From contig NZ_AFPJ01000007.1 in assembly GCF_000220505.1 (NCBI RefSeq), forward strand, positions 124,001 through 188,000: a stretch of 64,000 bases of DNA, written 5' to 3'. This document shows positions 36,605 to 45,316 of this stretch, piece after piece. Every line of letters begins with the position of its first letter. The first letter of the stretch is position 1. The translations under genes were made by a program, and so were the position numbers. Under the pieces are notes generated by a model. It did no database searches. It had not been told where the DNA came from and worked only from the letters and a program-made list of their open reading frames with translations. The DNA is from Microbulbifer agarilyticus S89. GTDB lineage: Bacteria; Pseudomonadota; Gammaproteobacteria; Pseudomonadales; Cellvibrionaceae.

Positions 36605-38800
36605 ATGAAGCCCCAGATAGCCGTACTCGCTATGACAATGCTGGCCGCCGGCTGTGACAAGCCGACCGACGAAAACACCCCCTCCTCGCCTGATACCAGC
36701 GCCCTGGCTGCCAAAGTCGCCCCCCCTGTCGCAAAGAAAGTCCCACATAAGATGGAGATCCATGGCCACGAACGGGTGGATCCCTATTACTGGATGCGCG
36801 ACGATTCCCGCAGCGATCCCGAGATGCTGGCGCACCTGGAGGCAGAAAACAGCTATGTCGACCAGGTCATGGAGCACACCAAGCCGCTGCAGGACGCCCT
36901 TTACGAGGAAATGGTTGGGCGGCTGGAAAAGGACAAGTCTTCGGTGCCGGTGAAGGTACGTGGCTACTGGTACTACACCCGCTATGAGTCGGATGGTGAA
37001 TACCCGATCCACGCGCGTAAGAAAGACAGCCTGGAAGCCGCAGAAGAGGTTCTGCTGAACGTAAATAGCCTGGCCGAGGGCCAGTCCTACTTTAATGTGG
37101 CGCAAACCGCGGTCTCCCCAAACAACACCCTGCTCGCCTACCCGGAAGACACCGTCGGTCGCCGTATTTACACCATTCGCTTCAAAGACCTGAACACGGG
37201 CGAGCTGCTGGACGACCAGCTGGAGAATGCCGAAGGTACGGTAGTCTGGGCGAACGATAACCAGACCGTGTACTACATCAACAAGGACCCGCAGACCCTG
37301 CTCGGCTATCAGGTTAAGCGACACAAGCTGGGCACGCCGCAAAGCGAAGATGTAGTTGTCTACGAAGAGAAAGACAACACCTTTTACACCTTTATTTCCA
37401 AGTCTCGCGACGGTTCGATGGTCTATATCCATCATTACTCAACGTTGGTGAAGGGCGTCTCTGCACTGGATGCCAACACTCCGAACGGCGAGTTTCAGCC
37501 TTTGCACCCACTCGAACCCAGACATGAATATTTTGTGCAGAAGCTGGGTGATGCGTTTTTTATACAGACCAACTGGCAGGCAGAGAACTTCCGCCTGATG
37601 CAAGCAACCTTGGATACAGTCAGCGACAAATCCCAGTGGGTCGAGGTGATCCCGCATCGGGAAAATGTATTGCTGGAAGACTTCACCACCTTTGAAGGTC
37701 GGCTCGCCGTAGTCGAACGGGCCGATGGGCAGTCCGCATTACGTATTATCGGCCTGTCGAATGAAGATGATTTCGAAGTCGGGTTCAACGACCCCGTCTA
37801 CCAGCTGTCTCTGAGCCGAAATCCGGAAGTATCCGCGGATGCGGTACGCATTTCCTATTCGAGCCTCACCACACCCAATACCATTTATGATGCGGACCTG
37901 CTGACCGGTGATCTCAAACTGTTGAAACAGGACAAGGTCCTCGGTGATTTCGATCGTACCCGCTACCAGGCAGAGGGTATTCGCATTACTGCGCGGGATG
38001 GCAAGGAGATCCCGGTATCACTGGTATACCGTAAAGATCTGTTCAAGAAAGACGGCTCCCACCCAATGCTGCAGTATGGCTATGGGTCCTACGGCAACAC
38101 CATCGACCCGGTGTTTGTTCCCAGCATCTTCTCGCTGCTGGATCGCGGCTTTGTATTCTCCATCGCACACATTCGTGGAAGCCAGAAGCTGGGGCGCCCC
38201 TGGTATGAAGATGGCAAGATGTTTAACAAAAAGAACACCTTTACCGACTTTATCGATGTCACCAAGGGGCTGGTTGAGCAGAAATACGCCGCTTCCGACA
38301 AGGTTTTTGCATCGGGCGGTAGCGCGGGCGGCCTGTTGATGGGTGCGGTAGTAAATATGGAGCCCGACCTCTATCGCGGCATTACTGCCAAGGTGCCGTT
38401 TGTGGATGTAGTCACCACTATGCTGGACGAATCTATTCCACTGACCGTAAATGAATACGACGAGTGGGGTAACCCGAACAACAAGGATAGTTATGAGTAC
38501 ATGCTGTCCTATTCACCCTACGACCAGGTAAAAGCGCAAGATTACCCCAGCATGCTGGTAACCACCGGCCTGCACGATTCCCAGGTGCAGTATTTTGAAC
38601 CCATGAAATGGGTGGCAAAGTTGCGCGATCTGAAAACCGATGATAACCAGCTCCTGTTCCATACCAATATGGAAGCCGGACATGGTGGTTCTTCCGGCCG
38701 CTTCCGCCGCAATAAAGAGCGCGCGCTCGAGTATGCATTCTACCTGGACCTTCTCGGGAAAGGTCAGCTAGAGAGCAGAGCGGTGGATACCAAGCAATAG
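36605..38800 (+). CDS. S9 prolyl oligopeptidase-family lipoprotein (oligopeptidase B-like)
   Basis: 731 residues. It opens with a lipoprotein signal (IAVLAMTMLAAGC), so unlike classical PtrB it is probably membrane-anchored. After a linker comes KMEIHGHERVDPYYWMRDDS, the standard oligopeptidase B N-terminus, then a beta-propeller (about 90-420) and the alpha/beta hydrolase domain. The triad is visible: S573 in GGSAGG, D658 in TGLHDSQVQ and H693 in EAGHGGSSGR. The enzyme would cut short peptides after basic residues, by analogy with the family. GGAG precedes the ATG. Single transcript. Confidence 0.93.
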   Translation: MKPQIAVLAMTMLAAGCDKPTDENTPSSPDTSALAAKVAPPVAKKVPHKMEIHGHERVDPYYWMRDDSRSDPEMLAHLEAENSYVDQVMEHTKPLQDALYEEMVGRLEKDKSSVPVKVRGYWYYTRYESDGEYPIHARKKDSLEAAEEVLLNVNSLAEGQSYFNVAQTAVSPNNTLLAYPEDTVGRRIYTIRFKDLNTGELLDDQLENAEGTVVWANDNQTVYYINKDPQTLLGYQVKRHKLGTPQSEDVVVYEEKDNTFYTFISKSRDGSMVYIHHYSTLVKGVSALDANTPNGEFQPLHPLEPRHEYFVQKLGDAFFIQTNWQAENFRLMQATLDTVSDKSQWVEVIPHRENVLLEDFTTFEGRLAVVERADGQSALRIIGLSNEDDFEVGFNDPVYQLSLSRNPEVSADAVRISYSSLTTPNTIYDADLLTGDLKLLKQDKVLGDFDRTRYQAEGIRITARDGKEIPVSLVYRKDLFKKDGSHPMLQYGYGSYGNTIDPVFVPSIFSLLDRGFVFSIAHIRGSQKLGRPWYEDGKMFNKKNTFTDFIDVTKGLVEQKYAASDKVFASGGSAGGLLMGAVVNMEPDLYRGITAKVPFVDVVTTMLDESIPLTVNEYDEWGNPNNKDSYEYMLSYSPYDQVKAQDYPSMLVTTGLHDSQVQYFEPMKWVAKLRDLKTDDNQLLFHTNMEAGHGGSSGRFRRNKERALEYAFYLDLLGKGQLESRAVDTKQ

Positions 38801-39233
38801 TCAACTAGCTTGCCACAAGGTCCGATGCATACTGTGTATCGGGCCTTGCCCTCCTCGCTGTCCTTCCTTTTTTCCTACTTGCCTTTCCATAGGTCCTTGC
38901 CCCCTACTTCTTGGTCCCCTACTTCTTCGCCCCCGACTTCCCTCGATTTCTCTCCAAACCCTCACACCGAGATACACACTGCCGCACATTCGTGCGCAAG
39001 CACCATTGTGATGCAGCGCAATGCACCGTTTTACTTCTTTATCGATGGTTGGTCAGGCGTTCTACAACTTAGGCATGAGATACGAAGGTATCAGGGTAAA
39101 AAGACGTCGCAGGAATATAATGGCGCCCGCGATCATTGAGAGATTTCGCGTGCCTCAAAAGGGAAGCAAGATGGTAACCGAGCAACTCTGAAGCACACTA
39201 GCCCAAGCGACTGTCATTAAAAGGGAGTATGAC
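38801..39233. other. 433-bp region between S9 and S8 peptidase genes
   Basis: No gene supported. It starts with an imperfect hairpin (38817-38847; AAGG-CCGAT with ATCGG-CCTT) that probably ends the S9 transcript, then a pyrimidine-rich segment with three 15-bp repeats (38900-38944). The end holds a lone CTAGCCCAAGCGA (39198-39210) resembling the 13-bp units at 27.2 kb, and an AAAGGGAG ribosome site for the S8 gene. Confidence 0.5.
38900..38944. repeat. Three imperfect 15-bp tandem repeats
   Basis: CCCCCTACTTCTTGG, TCCCCTACTTCTTCG and CCCCCGACTTCCCTC follow each other at a 15-bp period in a pyrimidine-rich tract. The first two differ at two positions. Origin by replication slippage is likely. 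Confidence 0.6.
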
Positions 39234-42200
39234 ATGCGATTATCTTTTGCGCTGTGCTTAATCTTTTCTGCCCAAGTATTTTCACCTCAGCTTACTGCTG
39301 AAACAGAGGCCACCCCGGTCTCACAACCGCTGCTCAGCCCAACCACAATTTCAGCAGACAACCTCGCAAACCGGCAACTTCTGGTGAAGTTTCGTGAGGG
39401 GTCGACCAGTAGCATCTGGAATCAGATTCTGCAGCCTTACGCGTATACCTCGACACAAACAATCTACTCGCCGGTAAAGTTTTTGCAGAGTTTCAACCAA
39501 CAGCTTGCCGCATGGCAACTGGTTACCTTCGACACGGCCTCCGGCGCAGGTAACAGCTTCGAGGCGCTTAGGAATAATCCTGACGTTGAGTATGTAGCAC
39601 CCAATTCGGCATTTCAGCTGCAGTCGCTACCCAATGACTACACCCCGTCCCAGTGGGGGCTACTCAATGATGGTGAAAGTGACGGTGTGCCCGGCGCAGA
39701 CATCGATGCCGACCAGGGCTGGGCAATTCGTAATTCCGCAGAGGATGTGGTCATCGCCGTTATTGATACGGGCATCGACTACACACATCCCGATCTCGCT
39801 GGGAACATGTGGGTCAACGAAGGCGAAATCCCCAACAACAATATCGATGACGATGGCAATGGTTTTATCGATGATGTGCACGGCTACGACTTTGCCGATA
39901 AGGACGGTGATCCAATCGATACCGATAGTCACGGCACTCATGTTGCCGGCATTATCGGGGCAGAAGGCAACAATGGTATAGGTATTTCAGGTGTGGCCTG
40001 GAAAGCCAAGCTGATGGCAGTCAAGATTTTTGCTGACAATTCGAAAGTTACCTATGCATCCGACATTGTGAGCGGCATCCTTTATGCTGCGGATATGGGC
40101 GCACGGGTTTCAAATAACTCCTATGGTGGAGTGTTTAACGATGCTGTCGCCGAAGAAATTTTCAACCGTCCGATCGCTGATGCAATTCGCTACGCTGGTG
40201 AAGCGGACATGCTCTTTGTCGCTGCAGCAGGTAACAATGGGTTCAATGCCGACGCAATGCTCGGGGTAACCTCACCGGCAACGATCGACCTACCGAATGT
40301 AATTTCCGTCGCTGCGAGTACGCGCACCGATGAGCGCGCAAGCTTCTCAAACTATGGCGTAGTGGGTGCCGACATTGCGGCACCAGGCAAGGATATCCTC
40401 TCGACAATCCCCGGTGCTGAGTACGCGAGCTATAGTGGCACCTCGATGGCGGCGCCTTTTGTTGCTGGCGCGGCCGCGCTGGTTGCGGCGCAGTTCCCCG
40501 AACTTTCCGCAGAAGAATTGCGTGCAGTACTCATTCAGAGCGCTGAGCCTGCCGAAGCACTGGCCGGTGTCTCCATCTCCGGAGGCCGGTTGAACCTGCA
40601 GCGCGCTCTTACCCACATCCCGACAGGTAGCTGCCCAACCTACTCCGCCACACCCATGAACCATCACCTCGCCGGGCGCGCAGACTACTGTACCGGCAGT
40701 TTCGTAAACTTTTGCGCGGCGGGCAGTAATGAATACATCGGGACCAACTACGTGGTGGAGCCCGTGGTACTTTTCGAGTCCGACACAGGCTTCTACAGCA
40801 CCAACAACCTCTGTGCCCCCAGCAATACGCCGCCATTACTCGCAGGCAATTCCCAACAGCAAGTCTTTTTGCGTGAAGGTGACATACCATCGGCCCCTCT
40901 GATCTCTGCCACCGATCGACAGGATGGCGACCTCACCACCGCGGTTGTCGATAGCGGCACTCCTGAAACTCAAACTGCCGGATTCTATCTACGGCACTTT
41001 CAGGTCGCCGATACCGGCAATCTCACTGCAGTACCCTGGGTACAGAAAATCAACGTGCTCGCAGAAGACGCGCCACCGCGCCTCGCTCTGCTCGGCCCGG
41101 CCTGTGATTTCTGGTGGTGCGATGTGGCTCTGCATGCTGTGGGTCAGCCTTGGCAAGATCCTGGCTACATTGGCTGGGACCTACTCGATGGCGATCTTAC
41201 TGATGCCGTCACATACACCGAAGTAGACGTCAACTCCCTTGGTGTGCAGACGATCCGCTACGCGGTTTCTGACAGTGCGGGCAACACCTTCGAAAGTGCT
41301 GCATTTCGCCTCGTCGGCGTCGCCGACGCCGAGCTGCCCCTCGTGGAATTTGAAAACTCCTACAACAGAAAGTACCTGAACAACTCGGCAGCCTCTGAAC
41401 GCCAAAACATTCGCACTTATCGTCGTGACGAAGGATTTTTCGACCCTAGTGCCTATGTGCTGGATCTGAAGGATGGTTTTCAATACCTGCCGCAAGAGGC
41501 ATTCGATCACAATGTGGATCTTTCCCGCGACGGTCAATATCTGGTAACGGCGACCTTTACCGACACGGATAGCAATACCGTAGAGGCCGAGCAGTATGTT
41601 GAGGTAGTCACAGACACCCAGCCGCCGGTTTTGACGCTAATCGGGGCGTCCAGTATGGAGATCGAAATTGGCGATAATTACATTGAGCCCGGTTACCTTG
41701 TCGACGACGACCTTGACGCAAACCCCTGGGTCACACGTGGGGCTATGCCGGATACCTACACGGAAGGTGTTTACGCCAGAACTTACACAGCGCACGATGC
41801 AAGCGGCAACAGCAGCCCTGTCATTTCGCGCACAATTAACGTAGTGCGCAGCCACTGGGACCACACCCCAGTATGGCGAGGGCAAAGTTGGGGCGGAAAT
41901 GCAGATGGGACAATTAGTGTCAACGCCAGGTTCTTTGATATCGATGACGATATCGAATCCATCGAACTCCTGTACAACGATGACAACCGACTGTTGCCGA
42001 TCAATGGCATGACTTTCGATCCCGAGACTCATATCTTCGGCGCCAGTTTTTTACTGAGCGCGGAGCCCGGCGATTACACACTGGTGGTATTGGCCCGCGA
42101 CACGAACGGCAACGAGGCGCGCTCACGTGAGTTTACCGCGACAATCCTGCCGGCGGCGCAACCACCGGTTATCGAATCATTGACCCTCACCGTGGTTGGC

Positions 42201-42611
42201 TATGAAGTCCAGATTAACGGCTCTATCAGTGATGCCAATGGTGACGCAGAACAGCTAAGCGTTAGTTCAGCGCTCAACTTCACATGCTCGGGTATTGCCG
42301 AGTTCGAATGCACCGCAACAGCCAGTGGCGCCGGCAACTATGGGATTCTGGTGCAGGCTATCGACAGTAAGGGAAATGCCAGTGCGTTAGAAAATCGTCA
42401 GGCACAGGTAACCGCAGCCTGCGAGACGGCAACAAACACGGCACACATCAGCGCCGGCCGCGCGGTCGAGTGTGGAACCCTGTTTACCTCGAGCGCCTGT
42501 GCGGTCGGCTCTGGCGATGCGCTGGGTTCGAGCTCACTATGGTTCCCTGCCACCACTACACTGTTGGAGACAGGCCCAGGCTATTGGGAAAAGGTCGCCA
42601 GCTGCCCTTGA
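39234..42611 (+). CDS. Secreted subtilisin-like serine protease (S8) with C-terminal Ig-like domains
   Basis: 1125 residues. A signal peptide (MRLSFALCLIFSAQVF) is followed by an inhibitor-like propeptide (LLVKFREGSTSS to about residue 125) and the subtilase domain. The triad is D178 in VIDTGIDYTHP, H233 in SHGTHVAGI and S404 in SGTSMAAP. A calcium-binding-like insert NNNIDDDGNGFIDD lies between Asp and His. After residue 460 come Cys-containing segments and at least two DUF5011/HYR-like Ig domains (PPVLTLIGASSMEIEIGD and TAHDASGNSSP). It probably degrades external protein. A good ribosome site (AAAGGGAG) precedes the ATG. Confidence 0.93.
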   Translation: MRLSFALCLIFSAQVFSPQLTAETEATPVSQPLLSPTTISADNLANRQLLVKFREGSTSSIWNQILQPYAYTSTQTIYSPVKFLQSFNQQLAAWQLVTFDTASGAGNSFEALRNNPDVEYVAPNSAFQLQSLPNDYTPSQWGLLNDGESDGVPGADIDADQGWAIRNSAEDVVIAVIDTGIDYTHPDLAGNMWVNEGEIPNNNIDDDGNGFIDDVHGYDFADKDGDPIDTDSHGTHVAGIIGAEGNNGIGISGVAWKAKLMAVKIFADNSKVTYASDIVSGILYAADMGARVSNNSYGGVFNDAVAEEIFNRPIADAIRYAGEADMLFVAAAGNNGFNADAMLGVTSPATIDLPNVISVAASTRTDERASFSNYGVVGADIAAPGKDILSTIPGAEYASYSGTSMAAPFVAGAAALVAAQFPELSAEELRAVLIQSAEPAEALAGVSISGGRLNLQRALTHIPTGSCPTYSATPMNHHLAGRADYCTGSFVNFCAAGSNEYIGTNYVVEPVVLFESDTGFYSTNNLCAPSNTPPLLAGNSQQQVFLREGDIPSAPLISATDRQDGDLTTAVVDSGTPETQTAGFYLRHFQVADTGNLTAVPWVQKINVLAEDAPPRLALLGPACDFWWCDVALHAVGQPWQDPGYIGWDLLDGDLTDAVTYTEVDVNSLGVQTIRYAVSDSAGNTFESAAFRLVGVADAELPLVEFENSYNRKYLNNSAASERQNIRTYRRDEGFFDPSAYVLDLKDGFQYLPQEAFDHNVDLSRDGQYLVTATFTDTDSNTVEAEQYVEVVTDTQPPVLTLIGASSMEIEIGDNYIEPGYLVDDDLDANPWVTRGAMPDTYTEGVYARTYTAHDASGNSSPVISRTINVVRSHWDHTPVWRGQSWGGNADGTISVNARFFDIDDDIESIELLYNDDNRLLPINGMTFDPETHIFGASFLLSAEPGDYTLVVLARDTNGNEARSREFTATILPAAQPPVIESLTLTVVGYEVQINGSISDANGDAEQLSVSSALNFTCSGIAEFECTATASGAGNYGILVQAIDSKGNASALENRQAQVTAACETATNTAHISAGRAVECGTLFTSSACAVGSGDALGSSSLWFPATTTLLETGPGYWEKVASCP

Positions 42612-42634
42612 GGCCTGCATGGTAGATGCTGTTT

Positions 42635-42664
42635 GGGCGGCTCTGCAAAGAGCCGCCCTAATTT
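42635..42664 (+). terminator. Terminator between S8 peptidase and dbpA (convergent)
   Basis: A perfect 10-bp stem GGGCGGCTCT/AGAGCCGCCC with a GCAA tetraloop, then TAATTTAT on the plus strand. The minus side is followed by AAACAG, so it mainly serves the S8 gene. Confidence 0.75.
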
Positions 42665-42676
42665 ATGCCTGCGGGT

Positions 42677-44086
42677 TTAGACACCGACAATACGTGCGCG
42701 AAAGTTACGCCCTTTCAGCTTGCCATCGGCAAGCTTTTTGAGCGCTTTTTTCGCAACGGGGCGCTCTACTGCGACGAAAGTGGAGAAATCAAACAGCTGA
42801 ATTTTGCCAATCTGCTTACCGTCGATACCACCATCACCGGTCAGCGCGCCAACAACATCGCCGGCACGCACCTTCTGCTTTTTACCGCCATCAATCTGCA
42901 GGGTCGTCATGATGGGGCGCTTCGGTGCAAAACCCTGTGGTACTTCGGGCACATCCTGCAGGGGGATTTCCTGCCCCATTATCGTCTCCAGGCGCTCCAG
43001 CTTGTAGACTTCTTTTTTACTCACCAGCGAAATCGCCACGCCCTTCTGCCCTGCCCGTCCGGTACGGCCAACGCGGTGTACATGCACCTCCGGGTCGCGT
43101 GAAAGGTGGTAGTTCACTACGATCGGAAGTTCTTCAATATCCAGGCCGCGCGCGGCAACATCGGTGGCGACCAGAATTGACGCGCTGCCATTGGCGAAGA
43201 GCGTCAGAGTCCGGTCACGCTCCTTCTGTTCCATATCACCGTGCAGGGCGAGCGCGGCAAAGCCAGCACGCTTGAGTGCATTGGCGGCCTCATCGGTTTC
43301 CTTTTTGGTATTGCAGAATATCAGTGCCGATGACGCATCGTGAGTGGCGAGTAATTGATACAGGGCAGCGGGTCGCGCCTCATTGTTTTGCACCCGATAG
43401 TACTTTTGCTCAATCGTGCTCTTGGTGTGACCCGCAGCCACCTCTACCTTCACCGGATCGCTGAGCACGCGGCCAGCGAGTGCATCGATCGTACTTGGGT
43501 AGGTTGCAGAAAATAGCAGCGTCTGCCGCTCTCTCGGTAAGGTGGCAAGGATTTGGTCCAGCACCGCCTGGAAGCCCATATCGAGCATGCGGTCGGCTTC
43601 GTCCAGTACCAGAGTTTCCACACTGCCAAGGTCGAGATTACCCTTGCGCAAATGATCTTCGATGCGGCCAGGTGTACCGACCACAATATGGGCACCGTGC
43701 TTGAGGGAACCGATTTGTGGGCCGAACGGCATCCCCCCGCACAGGGTCAAGATCTTGATATTGTGAATGGCACGTGCCAGTTTCCGCAGCTCCCGCGCCA
43801 CCTGATCCGCCAGTTCACGGGTTGGGCACAATACCAGTGCCTGCACGCGGAACTGCTCCACCCGCAGTTTCTGCAGTAGCCCGAGGCCAAACGCCACCGT
43901 TTTACCGGAGCCAGTCTTGGCCTGACCGATCACATCCTTGCCCGCCACCATCGCCGGCAACGCGGCCGCCTGGATTTCCGTCAGTTGCGCGTAGCCCAGA
44001 TCCTTTAAGTTCTTCAGCAAGGCGGGCTTGAGTGGCAAGGACTGGAAATCTTTCGGGTATGTGTTTTCAGAAGTTGAGGAAGTCAC
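42677..44086 (-). CDS. dbpA: ATP-dependent RNA helicase DbpA
   Basis: A 469-residue DEAD-box helicase acting in late 50S ribosome assembly. Motifs in order: Q motif (LTEIQAAALPAM), I AKTGSGKT, Ia PTRELADQV, II VLDEADRMLD, III SAT, V DVAARGLD and VI HRVGRTGRAG. The C-terminal 75 residues form the DbpA RNA-binding domain that recognises 23S rRNA hairpin 92 (TTLQIDGGKKQKVRAGDVVG and GVDK-like GDGGIDGKQIGKIQ). Its presence separates DbpA from RhlE/SrmB. The start is GTG at 44086. A small 16-bp-period direct repeat (CAAGTATTGGT/CAAATATTGGT) lies just upstream. Confidence 0.95.
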   Translation of the reverse strand: MTSSTSENTYPKDFQSLPLKPALLKNLKDLGYAQLTEIQAAALPAMVAGKDVIGQAKTGSGKTVAFGLGLLQKLRVEQFRVQALVLCPTRELADQVARELRKLARAIHNIKILTLCGGMPFGPQIGSLKHGAHIVVGTPGRIEDHLRKGNLDLGSVETLVLDEADRMLDMGFQAVLDQILATLPRERQTLLFSATYPSTIDALAGRVLSDPVKVEVAAGHTKSTIEQKYYRVQNNEARPAALYQLLATHDASSALIFCNTKKETDEAANALKRAGFAALALHGDMEQKERDRTLTLFANGSASILVATDVAARGLDIEELPIVVNYHLSRDPEVHVHRVGRTGRAGQKGVAISLVSKKEVYKLERLETIMGQEIPLQDVPEVPQGFAPKRPIMTTLQIDGGKKQKVRAGDVVGALTGDGGIDGKQIGKIQLFDFSTFVAVERPVAKKALKKLADGKLKGRNFRARIVGV

Positions 44087-44203
44087 GATATAGGCTCAAG
44101 TATTGGTAGGCACAAATATTGGTTCCGGGCGACGCGGGGGGCGCGCTGTAGGGAGGCGGCATATTGTAGGTAAGCCCGGCCCACTTTCCTACAACAAGTG
44201 ATA

Positions 44204-45316
44204 TCAATCGCCGTACCCGGTCATTTCCAGGTAGCCGGCACCATTGTGGCTGCCCTCGACGGTGACCGGTCCTTCCCAGTAGCGCATGGCGCCCGTATTC
44301 CAGTATTCGCCGGGCCAGGATCGCACATCGAGTTCGAGGCCTGCCGATGGCACTGCAAGCGCCCATGCCACAGGCACCTGGCCAAACTGGGTATTTCGGT
44401 GCTTTGTCGCGACGAGACTGAAATCGTCTGGTTTCAGCGCCACCGCAGTCCCATCCGCAGCCACCAGGGTGGCCGAGAAATAATCCTCCGCGCCACGCAC
44501 ACGAAACACCATCAAGTGGCGGCCGTCGTCCAGGTGCAGGGCCATCCAGTCCCAGCCTGTCTGGTCTTCTCTCAGATACTGACTGCTCCACTCCCGGTCG
44601 AACCAGCCCTGCCCGCTTACCGTAAAGGTTACAGTGTCTTCCTGATCCAGGATTGTTATCTCACCATCGATCGCCAGGTACGGATAGCTAAAATACATGG
44701 AGCCGCCGCCTCCTGCAGACTTAGCGCTGAAGCCCTGTTCACCATGGAAGATCGGTGGCAATTGCGGCTTGATGCGCAAACGGAAGCGAAATTCTGGCTC
44801 TGCCACTTCGAGTATCCAGTGGCCATCGCCATCGGATGCCATCTGCCAGTGGTCAATCCAAGCACGGAACGGATCGGCTACGACGTCGGCTTGTCCGTTC
44901 CCGCCCCTTGCCGCACGGTCGGCAAACCGGTGCTGTGTCGGACGACTCACCGCTGCGTGGGCGAACCACACTTCGTTGCGCTGCCAACCCAGCGTTTTGT
45001 CCCGCTCGTCATTCGCGTACGGGCCCGGTTTTATGCCATTGCGAAACAGTGTCCACTGCACACCGAATTGCTCGCCGTTCACACTCTCCAGATTCGCCGT
45101 CAGGTACCACCACTCCAGGCGATACTCCGGGTGCGGTCCCATATCTCGCGGGAACTCGATCTGCATGCCTGAATGAGCCTGTTTGAAGCCCTCCGGTGGA
45201 TCGGTCAATGCCCGCATGGAAGAAGTTGACGGTTCATCGCTACATCCCAGGAGCGACATCGCCACCAACATCACCAGTGACTTAAGCCAGACAGAAACCA
45301 GCGCGCGGCTATTCAT
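44204..45316 (-). CDS. AttH/lipocalin-like (carotenoid 1,2-hydratase superfamily) lipoprotein
   Basis: 370 residues. The ATG at 45316 opens a lipoprotein signal (SLVMLVAMSLLGC), and the longer frame to 45373 would precede it with unrelated residues. The core RLEWWYLTANLESVNGEQFG followed by QWTLFRNG and, later, WFDREWSSQYL is characteristic of the AttH/CrtC two-lipocalin superfamily. Proteins of this type are encoded with MacB-like ABC transporters in many bacteria, as here, and no enzymatic role is proven. Its start overlaps the end of the permease gene by 8 bases, so it is the last gene of a coupled three-gene operon. Confidence 0.88.
   Translation of the reverse strand: MNSRALVSVWLKSLVMLVAMSLLGCSDEPSTSSMRALTDPPEGFKQAHSGMQIEFPRDMGPHPEYRLEWWYLTANLESVNGEQFGVQWTLFRNGIKPGPYANDERDKTLGWQRNEVWFAHAAVSRPTQHRFADRAARGGNGQADVVADPFRAWIDHWQMASDGDGHWILEVAEPEFRFRLRIKPQLPPIFHGEQGFSAKSAGGGGSMYFSYPYLAIDGEITILDQEDTVTFTVSGQGWFDREWSSQYLREDQTGWDWMALHLDDGRHLMVFRVRGAEDYFSATLVAADGTAVALKPDDFSLVATKHRNTQFGQVPVAWALAVPSAGLELDVRSWPGEYWNTGAMRYWEGPVTVEGSHNGAGYLEMTGYGD

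Noticed and set aside
38801-38989. Small Arg/Gly-rich minus-strand protein
   Set aside because: Produced by the pyrimidine-rich repeats; no start context or homology pattern.
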